Shown here: positions 1 through 5,039 of the stretch, one piece after another
How the letters are laid out: every line of letters starts with the position of its first letter
Numbering within the stretch: position 1 is the first letter of the stretch
Origin: Pseudomonadota bacterium
Lineage (GTDB): Bacteria > Myxococcota > Myxococcia > Myxococcales > Myxococcaceae
Direction: 5' to 3'
NCBI GenBank assembly: GCA_023424585.1
Contig: JAFADT010000659.1
Location: forward strand, 1-5,039
DNA: 5,039 nucleotides
Program-made: the position numbers and the translations under genes
The notes under the pieces: model-generated
The model's database searches: none
The model's input: only the letters and a program-made list of their open reading frames with translations
What the model was told of the DNA's origin: nothing

Positions 1-585
1 GTCTGGAGCCCCGAGCGCCCGCGCGGCGCGGTGCAGGCGACGCAGCCGCGCGAGGAGCGGCTGGACGACGGCGAAGGTGGACAGCGCCGCCGCGACGGTC
101 GTGAACAGCAGGGCGAGCCCCAGGAGCCACCGCGCCACCGTCACGCGCTCATGCATGGGGGGCCAGCGGAACTCCAGCAGGCTGCACGGCCCGGACGGCG
201 CGAGCCTTCTGACCGAGGCGCCTCCCCACCGCGAGTCGGGATGGAGGAACGGAAGATAGATGAGGGTCGCCTCCTCCGCCCCCTCCAGCACCCGGGCGAC
301 GAGCTTCGGATCGGGGCGCCCGCCCGGGCGACCCGCTCCGACCCGGGCCGCATCGAACGCCTCCACCTCGATGCCCTCGGGACCCTGAAAGCGCCAGCCC
401 GGCGCCGCCTGACACTCCTCGCGATGGGTGGACAGGATGAGCGCGGTGGCAAAGCGCGTGCTCCGCAGCAACGCGGTATCCACGCCCATGAAGGTCGCCA
501 GGTAGGAGGTCCCGAGCGTCCCCAGGAGGCCCAGGAGCAAGGAGGCCACGAGGGTGCGCAGCGCCAGCCGGTTGTACAGCCTCAC
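1..585 (-). CDS. Sensor histidine kinase, N-terminal part (cut by window edge)
   Basis: This is the membrane sensor partner of the response regulator just upstream. In such pairs the kinase autophosphorylates on a histidine and passes the phosphate to the regulator's aspartate. Only the first 195 residues are visible; the DHp and ATPase domains lie outside the window, so the kinase call rests on context and topology. Visible: a short positively charged N-terminus, a hydrophobic TM1 at about residues 9-31, an extracytoplasmic region at about 32-149 with two cysteines (59 and 134), TM2 at about 150-173, then an arginine-rich helix starting PLLARLRRLHRAARALG that looks like the beginning of a HAMP linker. 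The start is GTG at 585, whose GTGA overlaps the TGA of the regulator gene by 4 bases. AGAGGAA lies 5 bases upstream (591-597), giving a good ribosome binding site and likely translational coupling. I do not recognise the sensing domain, so the signal is unknown. Confidence 0.88.
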   Translation of the reverse strand, partial: MRLYNRLALRTLVASLLLGLLGTLGTSYLATFMGVDTALLRSTRFATALILSTHREECQAAPGWRFQGPEGIEVEAFDAARVGAGRPGGRPDPKLVARVLEGAEEATLIYLPFLHPDSRWGGASVRRLAPSGPCSLLEFRWPPMHERVTVARWLLGLALLFTTVAAALSTFAVVQPLLARLRRLHRAARALGAPD

Positions 586-1271
586 GAAGGTTCCTCTGGC
601 GAGTCGAACTGGTAGCCGATGCCCCAGGACGTCCGGATCCGCGCGCCCGCCGGCCCGAGCTTCTTCCGGAGGCGCGCGACATGGGAGTCCACCGTCCGGT
701 CATCGCGCTCCTCATTGGGAGAGAGGGCGTGCTGGGCGATCTGGGCCCGCGTCATGGCCCGCCCGGGGCGCTCCGCGAGGTACGCCAGCACGTCGAACTC
801 ATGGCGGGTCAGCGACACGGGGCCCGCGCCCTCTCGGCTCACGTCGCGCGCATCGAGGTCCAGGCGCACGTCGTCCCAACGCAGCACACGGCGCGGGCGC
901 TCCTCCCGGAGCAGGAGCCTGGCGCGGATGCGCGCGACCAGCTCCTCCATCCAGAAGGGCTTGGCGAGATAGTCCACCGCCCCCAGGCCAAACGAGCGCA
1001 GCCGGGCCTCCAGCTCCTGCCGCGCGGTGAGCACGATGACAGGCACGCGCAGCCGGCCCTTCCACGCATCCAGCAGCTCGAAGCCGTCCTTCCCGGGGAG
1101 ATTCAGGTCCAGGACCACCAGGTCGGGCCGCTCGCGCTCGGACGCCTCCAGCGCGAGCCACCCGTCGGTGGCGAGCATCACCTGGAACCCCGCCTGCTTC
1201 AGGCCACGCACGAGGCCCGCGGCGATGGGGGCGTCATCCTCGACCACCAGGATGCGAGTCGGGACTGTCAT
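582..1271 (-). CDS. OmpR/PhoB-family DNA-binding response regulator
   Basis: A 229-residue two-component response regulator, a typical length for the OmpR/PhoB family. The receiver domain spans about residues 5-117. It has the acidic pocket E11-D12-D13, phosphoacceptor D55 in VVLDLNLPGKDG, the switch threonine T82 in VIVLTAR, and K104 in DYLAKPF; all key residues are present. The C-terminal winged helix spans about 130-223, with the transactivation segment LTRHEFDVLAYLAERPG, a recognition helix at about 192-205 (RTVDSHVARLRKKL) and the wing GIGYQF at 217-222. The start is ATG at 1271 because it places the receiver at the correct N-terminal position and has GGAGG six bases upstream. The same frame stays open far upstream, but that stretch is antisense to another gene and carries no domain. 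It probably binds DNA as a phosphorylated dimer at repeated sites; its targets are not evident here. It is co-transcribed with the overlapping kinase gene. Confidence 0.97.
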   Translation of the reverse strand: MTVPTRILVVEDDAPIAAGLVRGLKQAGFQVMLATDGWLALEASERERPDLVVLDLNLPGKDGFELLDAWKGRLRVPVIVLTARQELEARLRSFGLGAVDYLAKPFWMEELVARIRARLLLREERPRRVLRWDDVRLDLDARDVSREGAGPVSLTRHEFDVLAYLAERPGRAMTRAQIAQHALSPNEERDDRTVDSHVARLRKKLGPAGARIRTSWGIGYQFDSPEEPS

Positions 1272-1420
1272 TGACGGCCTCCATGGGAGAGGGGCGGTCG
1301 CCAGGCCCTCGTCGGCGTCGTCTCCAGTGACGACCACATCCTCAAGATCGCGCCGTGCGCTCCTACCGAGAAGGTCTGGCGCATCGCCCCGTCTCTCGGG
1401 GGAATCCTGGTCGAGGTCAT
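1268..1420 (-). CDS. Possible 50-residue leader ORF overlapping the regulator start
   Basis: A short ORF starts at ATG 1420, with GGAG five bases upstream, and ends in TGA overlapping the regulator's ATG as ATGA. That arrangement is typical of translationally coupled genes. Ten of its 50 codons end in A or T, which is weaker bias than in the confirmed genes but not random. The peptide (MTSTRIPPRDGAMRQTFSVG...) is hydrophilic, has no membrane segment and no family I recognise. In GC-rich DNA such ORFs often arise by chance, and a strong GGAGG belonging to the regulator lies inside its last codons. More likely an accident or an untranslated leader than a gene. Confidence 0.2.
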   Translation of the reverse strand: MTSTRIPPRDGAMRQTFSVGAHGAILRMWSSLETTPTRAWRPPLSHGGRQ

Positions 1421-1588
1421 GTCTTCTCCGGGTGTCAGCGTTGGTTCTGCTCGACCCGAAGACACCGGACGCCCGCGGGTTGTGACATCGGCCCCCCTCA
1501 TGGAGGGGCGCCTCCCGCGTCCTCTTCCCAGACTCCGGACATGCTTCGGCGTTCCCCGCGCGGGTGCTGCCTGCCCCCTGGAACGACC
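1272..1588. other. 317-bp non-coding region upstream of the two-component operon
   Basis: This gap lies between the stop of the GFA-family gene and the start of the response regulator, both on the minus strand, so it should hold the promoter of the two-component operon and the end of the GFA transcript. I see no convincing -35/-10 pair. It does contain an imperfect inverted repeat (1427-1436 with 1461-1469), an overlapping alternative stem (1420-1426 with 1458-1464), a 6-bp hairpin with a 3-base loop (1494-1508) and a 10-bp palindrome (1555-1564). None is followed by a T-tract in either direction. A 50-codon ORF (1268-1420, minus) is possible here. Third-position bias is clearly weaker than in the flanking genes, at least between about 1420 and 1500. 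Confidence 0.6.
1278..1282 (-). promoter_or_regulatory. Ribosome binding site of the response regulator
   Basis: Read on the minus strand, GGAGG lies six bases before ATG at 1271. It is the strongest Shine-Dalgarno match in the area and decides the start of the regulator in a reading frame that is open for over 200 further codons upstream. Confidence 0.75.
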
Positions 1589-1987
1589 TCACCCCGGCGG
1601 GGGTGGAATCGTGTCGAACTGCCGCGCCCCGTCCGCGACGTCGTAATAGTCGCCCTTGTGGGCCATGTAGATGTGGAGCGCGATGCGGGTGTGGGTCGGC
1701 GTGTCGAAGGCGCCCATCGCGACTCCAATCCAATCGCGGTGGAGCGGATCCCAGAACAGCGACGAGCCGCAGACGGAGCAGAAGCCGCGGCGCGCCTTCT
1801 CCGATGACTGGAACCAGCTGATCTTCTCCGCGCCCTCGATCGCGACAGCGGAGCGCGGCACGTCGGTCGAGACGAAGTAATGGCCCGAGTGCTTGCGGCA
1901 CTTGCCGCAGTGGCACGCGTCAGGGGCAGGCAACTCGCCCGCCACGGTGAAGCGGACCGCGCCGCACAAGCAGGACCCTCGATGCAT
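1589..1987 (-). CDS. GFA (CENP-V/GFA domain) zinc-binding protein
   Basis: A complete 132-residue member of the GFA family, named after glutathione-dependent formaldehyde-activating enzyme and typically 120-160 residues long. The zinc-ligand cysteines all sit at the family's spacing: C6-x-C8 in GSCLCGAVRF, C25-x-C27-x2-C30 in CHCGKCRKHSG, and C70-x2-C73 in FCSVCGSSLFW. A conserved C-terminal part follows (IGVAMGAFD, HIYMAHKGDYY). Members are small cytosolic proteins. Formaldehyde-glutathione chemistry was proposed for the founder, but most paralogues have no proven reaction, so the substrate cannot be assigned. I chose ATG 1987 over the in-frame GTG at 2029 because it begins right before the conserved GSCLCG motif and has CGAGG six bases upstream. 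The protein ends in a proline run (PPPPG). It lies 48 bp downstream of the unrecognised ORF on the same strand and may share its transcript; a TAATAT at 2033-2038 could instead be a -10 of its own. Confidence 0.94.
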   Translation of the reverse strand: MHRGSCLCGAVRFTVAGELPAPDACHCGKCRKHSGHYFVSTDVPRSAVAIEGAEKISWFQSSEKARRGFCSVCGSSLFWDPLHRDWIGVAMGAFDTPTHTRIALHIYMAHKGDYYDVADGARQFDTIPPPPG

Positions 1988-1993
1988 GGATGA

Positions 1994-1998
1994 CCTCG
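1994..1998 (-). promoter_or_regulatory. Ribosome binding site fixing the GFA gene start
   Basis: CGAGG on the minus strand lies six bases before ATG 1987. It supports that start rather than the GTG 42 bases further upstream (2029), which would add 14 residues outside the conserved domain. Confidence 0.5.
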
Positions 1999-2035
1999 TC
2001 CGAACGATGGAAGACCGCGGCTCGCTCACCGCATA

Positions 2036-2479
2036 TTACCTGGGCGCGGGGTGGACGCGGGTGACCTCGCTCGGCGCCATGAGCGCGGGAGGCGATGCGG
2101 TCAGCGTGCCCAGGTAGAGCCGGCCGTGGAAGCCGTGGGGCTCCTCGGACGTGAAGAGCTTCAGGCCCGCGGCCTGCTTGGCGGACTGCCATGCCTCCAG
2201 CGCCGGGCTGATCCCGAAGACGTCGCACTCCACCGCCTCGCCCCAGACGTTGTAGCGACAAGCGAACTGGGTGCCACGCTGGAAGCCCACGTCCAGGACA
2301 CGCACCGAGCGCTTCGCGGCTTGCCGCGACGAGGGCAGGACGCGAGCCACGCGCGAGCCCATGGCCTCGAAGTCGCCACCCCAGCTCACCGCCGTGGTGC
2401 GCGCGTGGACGCTGCCCGTGAGCACCAGCGTCCAGGCCCGCGGGCGCTTCGACCGGGCATCCAGCAGGTGCTGGGCCAT
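2036..2479 (-). CDS. Hypothetical protein, probably N-terminally truncated
   Basis: A 147-residue ORF with very strong G/C third-position bias, so it is or recently was a real gene. I cannot name it firmly. The pattern of a charged RE-x2-MA segment, the strand WTLVLTGSVHAR (residues 16-27, H25 in the TGSVHAR turn) and a later VLDVGFQRGTQFAC (61-74) resembles the C-terminal half of uncharacterised proteins in the Tiki/ChaN/erythromycin-esterase-like superfamily. That is a low-confidence resemblance. No signal peptide or membrane segment is visible. The coding pattern continues in frame upstream of ATG 2479 (reading LEARKARGNEREAQ) until TGA at 2528-2530, but without a usable start codon, so translation begins at 2479, where GAGG lies five bases upstream. 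The N-terminal half expected of that superfamily is missing: the gene is either a truncated remnant or frameshifted near 2520. It may be co-transcribed with the GFA gene downstream. Confidence 0.6.
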   Translation of the reverse strand: MAQHLLDARSKRPRAWTLVLTGSVHARTTAVSWGGDFEAMGSRVARVLPSSRQAAKRSVRVLDVGFQRGTQFACRYNVWGEAVECDVFGISPALEAWQSAKQAAGLKLFTSEEPHGFHGRLYLGTLTASPPALMAPSEVTRVHPAPR

Positions 2480-2727
2480 CTGCGCCTCACGCTCGTTGCC
2501 GCGGGCCTTTCGGGCCTCCAGGCCACATCACCCCCTGGAACGCCTGGCGGGCGTGGACATACCGCGCTCTCGGCCAACCGACGCGTGAGCGACAGACCTC
2601 CGCCAGCGCAAAAGCTCTTGAACCCCAAGGGATCTGGTAGGGAGGCCCGGGGACCTTGCCTCCGCGGCCCATGCGCATCGAGGGCTTCATGGGGCGCGCG
2701 ACGGTATTGTCTCCACCCGAGGACACC
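2480..2727. other. Divergent intergenic region with 5' remnant of the hypothetical gene
   Basis: This 248-bp stretch separates the divergently transcribed hypothetical gene and monooxygenase gene and must carry the monooxygenase promoter. Its left end (2480-2527) continues the coding pattern of the hypothetical gene. The middle contains the region's most A/T-rich patch, with an imperfect 12-base palindrome CAAAAGCTCTTG at 2609-2620, about 110 bases before the monooxygenase start; it is a possible operator, unproven. A TATTGT at 2705-2710 matches four of six bases of a -10 box but has no recognisable -35. An 80-codon minus-strand ORF (2487-2729) crosses it, with weak codon bias and no recognisable domain; I do not call it a gene. 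Confidence 0.5.
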
Positions 2728-4272
2728 ATGGTCTACGACGTGATCATCGCGGGGGCTGGCCCGGTCGGCCTGTTCCTCGCCTGCGAGCTGCGGCTCGCGA
2801 AGCGCTCCGTGCTGGTGCTGGAACAGCTGGAGGATCCGCACTCCCCCCTGAAGCGGCTCCCGTTTGGAAGGCGAGGACTCTGGGGCCCCAGCATCGAGGC
2901 GTTCTACCGGCGCGGACTGCTGGACCCCATCGCGTCGCAACATCGTGCCGAGGGCGCCCCTGGCCAGCCGAGCCCTGGCGCCATCGCGTCCGGCGCACAC
3001 CTCCGCGGGCCGGCCGGCCACTTCGCGGGCATCCCGTTCGACTACAGCAACATCGATTCGTCGCGCTGGAAGTATCGACTCCCGGGCCCGTCCGACCTCC
3101 AGTTGGGGGCCGAGACGGAGCACATCGAGCGCGTCCTCGCCGCTCACGCGGTCTCTCTCGGAGTGGAGCTCCGGCGCGGCCAGGGTGTCGAAGGCTTCGA
3201 GGCTTCGAACGACGAGGTCACCGTCCAGGCGGGCGGCCAACGCTTTCGCGCACGTTGGCTCGTGGGCTGCGACGGCGGTCGCAGTACGGTCCGCAAGCAA
3301 GGGGGCTTCGAGTTCCTCGGGACCGAGCCTGAGTTCACGGGCTACTCGGTCATGGCGGACATCGCCGAGCCGGAGAAGCTCCCCCTGGGCCGTCACTACA
3401 CGCCGACCGGGATGTTCACCCAGTGGCGGCCCGGGGTCATCGCGATGACCGACTTCGACGGCGGCGCATTCCATCGCACCCAACCCATCACGCGCGAGCA
3501 CGTGCAAGCCGTCCTGCGGCGCGTGTCCTGCACCGACGTGACCCTCAAGGCCTTGCACCTCGCCTCGACGTGGACCGACCGCTCGCACCAGGCGACGACC
3601 TACCGCAAGGGGCGGGTGCTGCTGGCGGGCGACGCCGCGCACATCCATTCACCGCTGGGCGGACAGGGCTTGAACCTCGGGCTGGGCGACGCCATGAACC
3701 TGGGGTGGAAGCTCGCCGCGACCCTGCGCGGCGATGCCCCCGAGGGGCTGCTCGACAGCTACACCACGGAGCGGCACCCCATCGGGGCGCGCATCCTCGA
3801 TTGGACGCGGGCCCAGGTCGCGCTGATGCGACCCAGCCCCCCTTCCCGCGCGCTCGAAGCCATCCTCCGCGACCTGCTCGACACGCGCGACGGCGCGACC
3901 TACCTCGCCGAACGTCTCTGGGGGGTCTCGCTCCGCTACGACCTGGGCGGTGACCACCCCTTGGTGGGCCGCAGCTGCCCGGACTTCGAGTTCGAGGACG
4001 GGACGAGGCTCGGCGCGCTGCTCCGAGAGGGAAGCGGTGTGCTGTTGGACTTCGACCGGCAGCCATCGCTCCAGGCGCTGGATGGCCATTGGGGCGACCA
4101 GGTGAGGTACGTGGCCAGCGACGCCAGGGATCGCCTGGGACTGAGCGCGCTGCTCGTGCGCCCGGATGGGTTCGTGGCCTGGGCGAGCGAGACGACGCCC
4201 CACCCCGAGGAGGTCACACGAGCCGCAGCGAGCTGGTTCGCGAGCCGCGAACATCCCGCCGCGAGGAGCTGA
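2728..4272 (+). CDS. FAD-dependent aromatic/polyketide-type monooxygenase (class A)
   Basis: A complete 514-residue flavoprotein hydroxylase of the FAD_binding_3 (PF01494) family. These cytosolic enzymes use NAD(P)H and O2 to insert one oxygen atom into aromatic or polyketide-like substrates. The N-terminal Rossmann motif is GAGPVG (residues 9-14), with E32 ending the second strand (LVLE) to bind the adenosine ribose. The mid-protein DG motif is LVGCDGGRSTVRK (178-190), and the second FAD motif is GRVLLAGDAAHIHSPLGGQG (295-314) followed by LNLGLGDAMNLGWKLA. A thioredoxin-like C-terminal domain (about 410-505, with ALLVRPDGFVAWAS) matches the architecture of PgaE/RdmE/rifampicin-monooxygenase-type enzymes. 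No key residue is missing. ATG 2728 is chosen over an upstream in-frame ATG (2656) because it directly precedes YDVIIAGAGPVG and has GAGG five bases upstream. It stands alone on the plus strand, convergent with a TetX-like gene. The substrate cannot be deduced; detoxification or tailoring are both possible. Confidence 0.96.
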   Translation: MVYDVIIAGAGPVGLFLACELRLAKRSVLVLEQLEDPHSPLKRLPFGRRGLWGPSIEAFYRRGLLDPIASQHRAEGAPGQPSPGAIASGAHLRGPAGHFAGIPFDYSNIDSSRWKYRLPGPSDLQLGAETEHIERVLAAHAVSLGVELRRGQGVEGFEASNDEVTVQAGGQRFRARWLVGCDGGRSTVRKQGGFEFLGTEPEFTGYSVMADIAEPEKLPLGRHYTPTGMFTQWRPGVIAMTDFDGGAFHRTQPITREHVQAVLRRVSCTDVTLKALHLASTWTDRSHQATTYRKGRVLLAGDAAHIHSPLGGQGLNLGLGDAMNLGWKLAATLRGDAPEGLLDSYTTERHPIGARILDWTRAQVALMRPSPPSRALEAILRDLLDTRDGATYLAERLWGVSLRYDLGGDHPLVGRSCPDFEFEDGTRLGALLREGSGVLLDFDRQPSLQALDGHWGDQVRYVASDARDRLGLSALLVRPDGFVAWASETTPHPEEVTRAAASWFASREHPAARS

Positions 4273-4317
4273 CCCGACGCTGCTCGGCCCGCGGGGCGGA
4301 GGGCCTCAACCGGCCAT

Positions 4318-4344
4318 CGCAACGCTCGGAGCCGAGGCGTTGCG
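4318..4344. terminator. Hairpin between convergent genes, possible bidirectional terminator
   Basis: A perfect 8-bp inverted repeat (CGCAACGC at 4318-4325 with GCGTTGCG at 4337-4344) encloses 11 bases that can pair further inside (4326-4328 with 4333-4335). It lies centrally in the 79-bp gap between the two convergent monooxygenase genes, 45 bases after one stop codon and 7 bases after the other. There is no T-tract on either side, so it is not a textbook intrinsic terminator; in GC-rich genomes such hairpins may still end or protect transcripts. The position supports the role more than the sequence does. Confidence 0.4.
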
Positions 4345-4351
4345 CTCGCGG

Positions 4352-5039
4352 TCAGCGCGACGTGCTCGACGCGGAGCCGCCGGTCAGGAGGTTGATCAGC
4401 CCGTGCGGCGCGTCGGGGTCATTGAAGCAGAGCGCGTGGATCTTCATGGCCTCGGCGGCTGCGTTCGCGCTCCGGACGAACATGGCCTCCTCGTACTCGG
4501 CGAGCGCGGCTTCGAGGTCGCCCCGGTGCGCGGCAAGGGCCTCGCCAAGCTCGGCGCCGTCGTACATCGCGAGGTTGGCGCCCTCACCGTCGGGCGGGTT
4601 CAGGTGCGCGGCGTCGCCGAGCAGCGTCACACCGGGCACTCGCCCCCACCGGTGGCCGGGCGGGAGCGCGTGGATCTTCCGGAGGACGGGGGCGGTCTCC
4701 CCGTCGGTGATCAGCGCGGTGAGCTCAGGCGCCCAGCCCTCGAACTCCGCCGCGACCCGAGCCTTCACCTCCGTCGGGTCGGCGAAGTCGATGCCCGCGA
4801 ACCACTCCTGCGGCCTGGTGAGCGCGACGTAGGTGTGCAGGACGCCGTTCGTCTCACGGTGGGCGACGATCCCCTTGCCGGGCGCGAGGGCGTGGAGGGC
4901 GCCGCCGCCGACGACCCTCGCGCTGGCCGGGTGGCGTGCGTCGGCGTCGAGCAGGTAGGTCTCGATGAACGAGGTGCCGACGTACTCGGGCTTCGCGTCG
5001 GACAGCAGCGACCGGACCTTCGACCAGGCGCCGTCCGCA
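4352..5039 (-). CDS. TetX-like FAD-dependent monooxygenase, C-terminal part (cut by window edge)
   Basis: The last 228 residues of a class A flavin monooxygenase; the start and N-terminal Rossmann motif lie beyond base 5039. The visible part opens in the DG motif (ADGAWSKVRSLL), followed by the substrate-domain sheet (YVGTSFIETYLLDAD; GKGIVAHRETNGVLHTYVAL), and has the second FAD motif GVTLLGDAAHLNPPDGEGANLAM at about 136-158, then a C-terminal helix region. The DGEGANLAM form of the motif (Glu where many relatives have Gln) and the absence of a thioredoxin-like tail match TetX-like oxidoreductases of about 390 residues, so roughly 160 residues are missing. TetX itself hydroxylates and inactivates tetracyclines, but many relatives with this domain act on other aromatics, so antibiotic resistance is not shown. 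Of the first 90 visible codons only two end in A or T, a stronger bias than in the facing gene, which hints at a different origin. Confidence 0.92.
   Translation of the reverse strand, partial: ADGAWSKVRSLLSDAKPEYVGTSFIETYLLDADARHPASARVVGGGALHALAPGKGIVAHRETNGVLHTYVALTRPQEWFAGIDFADPTEVKARVAAEFEGWAPELTALITDGETAPVLRKIHALPPGHRWGRVPGVTLLGDAAHLNPPDGEGANLAMYDGAELGEALAAHRGDLEAALAEYEEAMFVRSANAAAEAMKIHALCFNDPDAPHGLINLLTGGSASSTSR

Noticed and set aside
31..615. A 194-codon plus-strand open frame opposite the sensor kinase
   Set aside because: Low-complexity, arginine/glutamine/glycine-rich translation typical of antisense frames in GC-rich genes; the minus strand encodes a sensible two-TM protein overlapping the regulator stop.
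1275..1490. A protein-like plus-strand reading (containing DDHILKIAP and KVWRIAPSLGGILVEV) in the intergenic region
   Set aside because: There is no ATG or GTG start after the TGA at 1272-1274 and before the readable part, no ribosome binding site, and the codon bias collapses after about 1420.
1494..1508. A 6-bp stem with a 3-base loop as terminator of the GFA transcript
   Set aside because: It lies 80 bases past the stop, is short and has no following T-tract.
1589..1606. A 6-bp GC hairpin over the GFA stop codon as a terminator
   Set aside because: The stem comes from the proline-run codons and has no T-tract after it on the minus strand.
582..1916. A 444-codon minus-strand open frame that would extend the response regulator upstream by 215 residues
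   Set aside because: The added part overlaps the GFA gene in another frame, has no recognisable domain, and the GGAGG-ATG at 1271 gives a regulator of normal length.
2033..2038. TAATAT on the minus strand as a -10 box for the GFA gene
   Set aside because: It contains the stop codon of the upstream ORF and has no -35 match at 16-18 bases; kept only as a remark in the GFA entry.
2487..2729. An 80-codon minus-strand ORF starting at the monooxygenase start codon
   Set aside because: Weak codon bias in its middle, no recognisable domain, and it fills the region needed for the divergent promoter; its 3' end is better explained as a remnant of the frameshifted neighbour.
2386..3648. A 420-codon minus-strand open frame antisense to the FAD monooxygenase
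   Set aside because: It mirrors the codon structure of a GC-rich gene with clear FAD motifs on the plus strand; its own translation shows no domain.
3649..4254. A 201-codon minus-strand open frame inside the monooxygenase 3' half
   Set aside because: Shadow of the real gene; no family resemblance and no plausible start site.

Overview
The window is GC-rich and gene-dense, with strongly G/C-biased third codon positions in every real gene. Together with the gene types (RR-HK two-component pair, GFA-family protein, two flavin monooxygenases), this suggests a large-genome, high-GC soil bacterium. A myxobacterium of the Myxococcus/Corallococcus kind fits best, but this is an inference from composition and gene style; no rRNA or other marker gene is present.

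Left part (1-1271, minus strand): a two-component signalling operon. An OmpR/PhoB-type response regulator (582-1271) is followed, with a 4-base GTGA stop/start overlap, by a membrane sensor histidine kinase. The first 195 residues of the kinase are visible: TM1, a periplasmic sensing region, TM2 and the start of the HAMP/linker. Its catalytic domains lie beyond base 1.

Middle (1272-2727): a 317-bp non-coding stretch (1272-1588) lies upstream of the regulator. It contains a foldable inverted repeat and a possible 50-codon leader ORF. Then come a complete GFA/CENP-V-type zinc protein (1589-1987, minus) and, 48 bp upstream of it, an unrecognised 147-residue ORF (2036-2479, minus). That ORF has strong coding signal but looks as if its N-terminal half is missing. 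A 248-bp region separates it from the divergent gene on the right.

Right part (2728-5039): two class A flavin monooxygenases face each other. The plus-strand gene (2728-4272) is a complete 514-residue FAD_binding_3 hydroxylase with a C-terminal thioredoxin-like domain. The minus-strand gene (4352 to the window edge) is the C-terminal 228 residues of a TetX-like monooxygenase. Their 3' ends are 79 bp apart, and an 8-bp GC-rich hairpin in that gap may terminate both transcripts.

Functionally, the left pair senses an envelope or external signal and controls unknown targets. The right pair probably oxidises aromatic or polyketide-like small molecules for detoxification, drug inactivation or tailoring. 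Nothing in the sequence directly ties the two halves together. I found no CRISPR array, tRNA/rRNA, insertion sequence or obviously undescribed multi-gene system.
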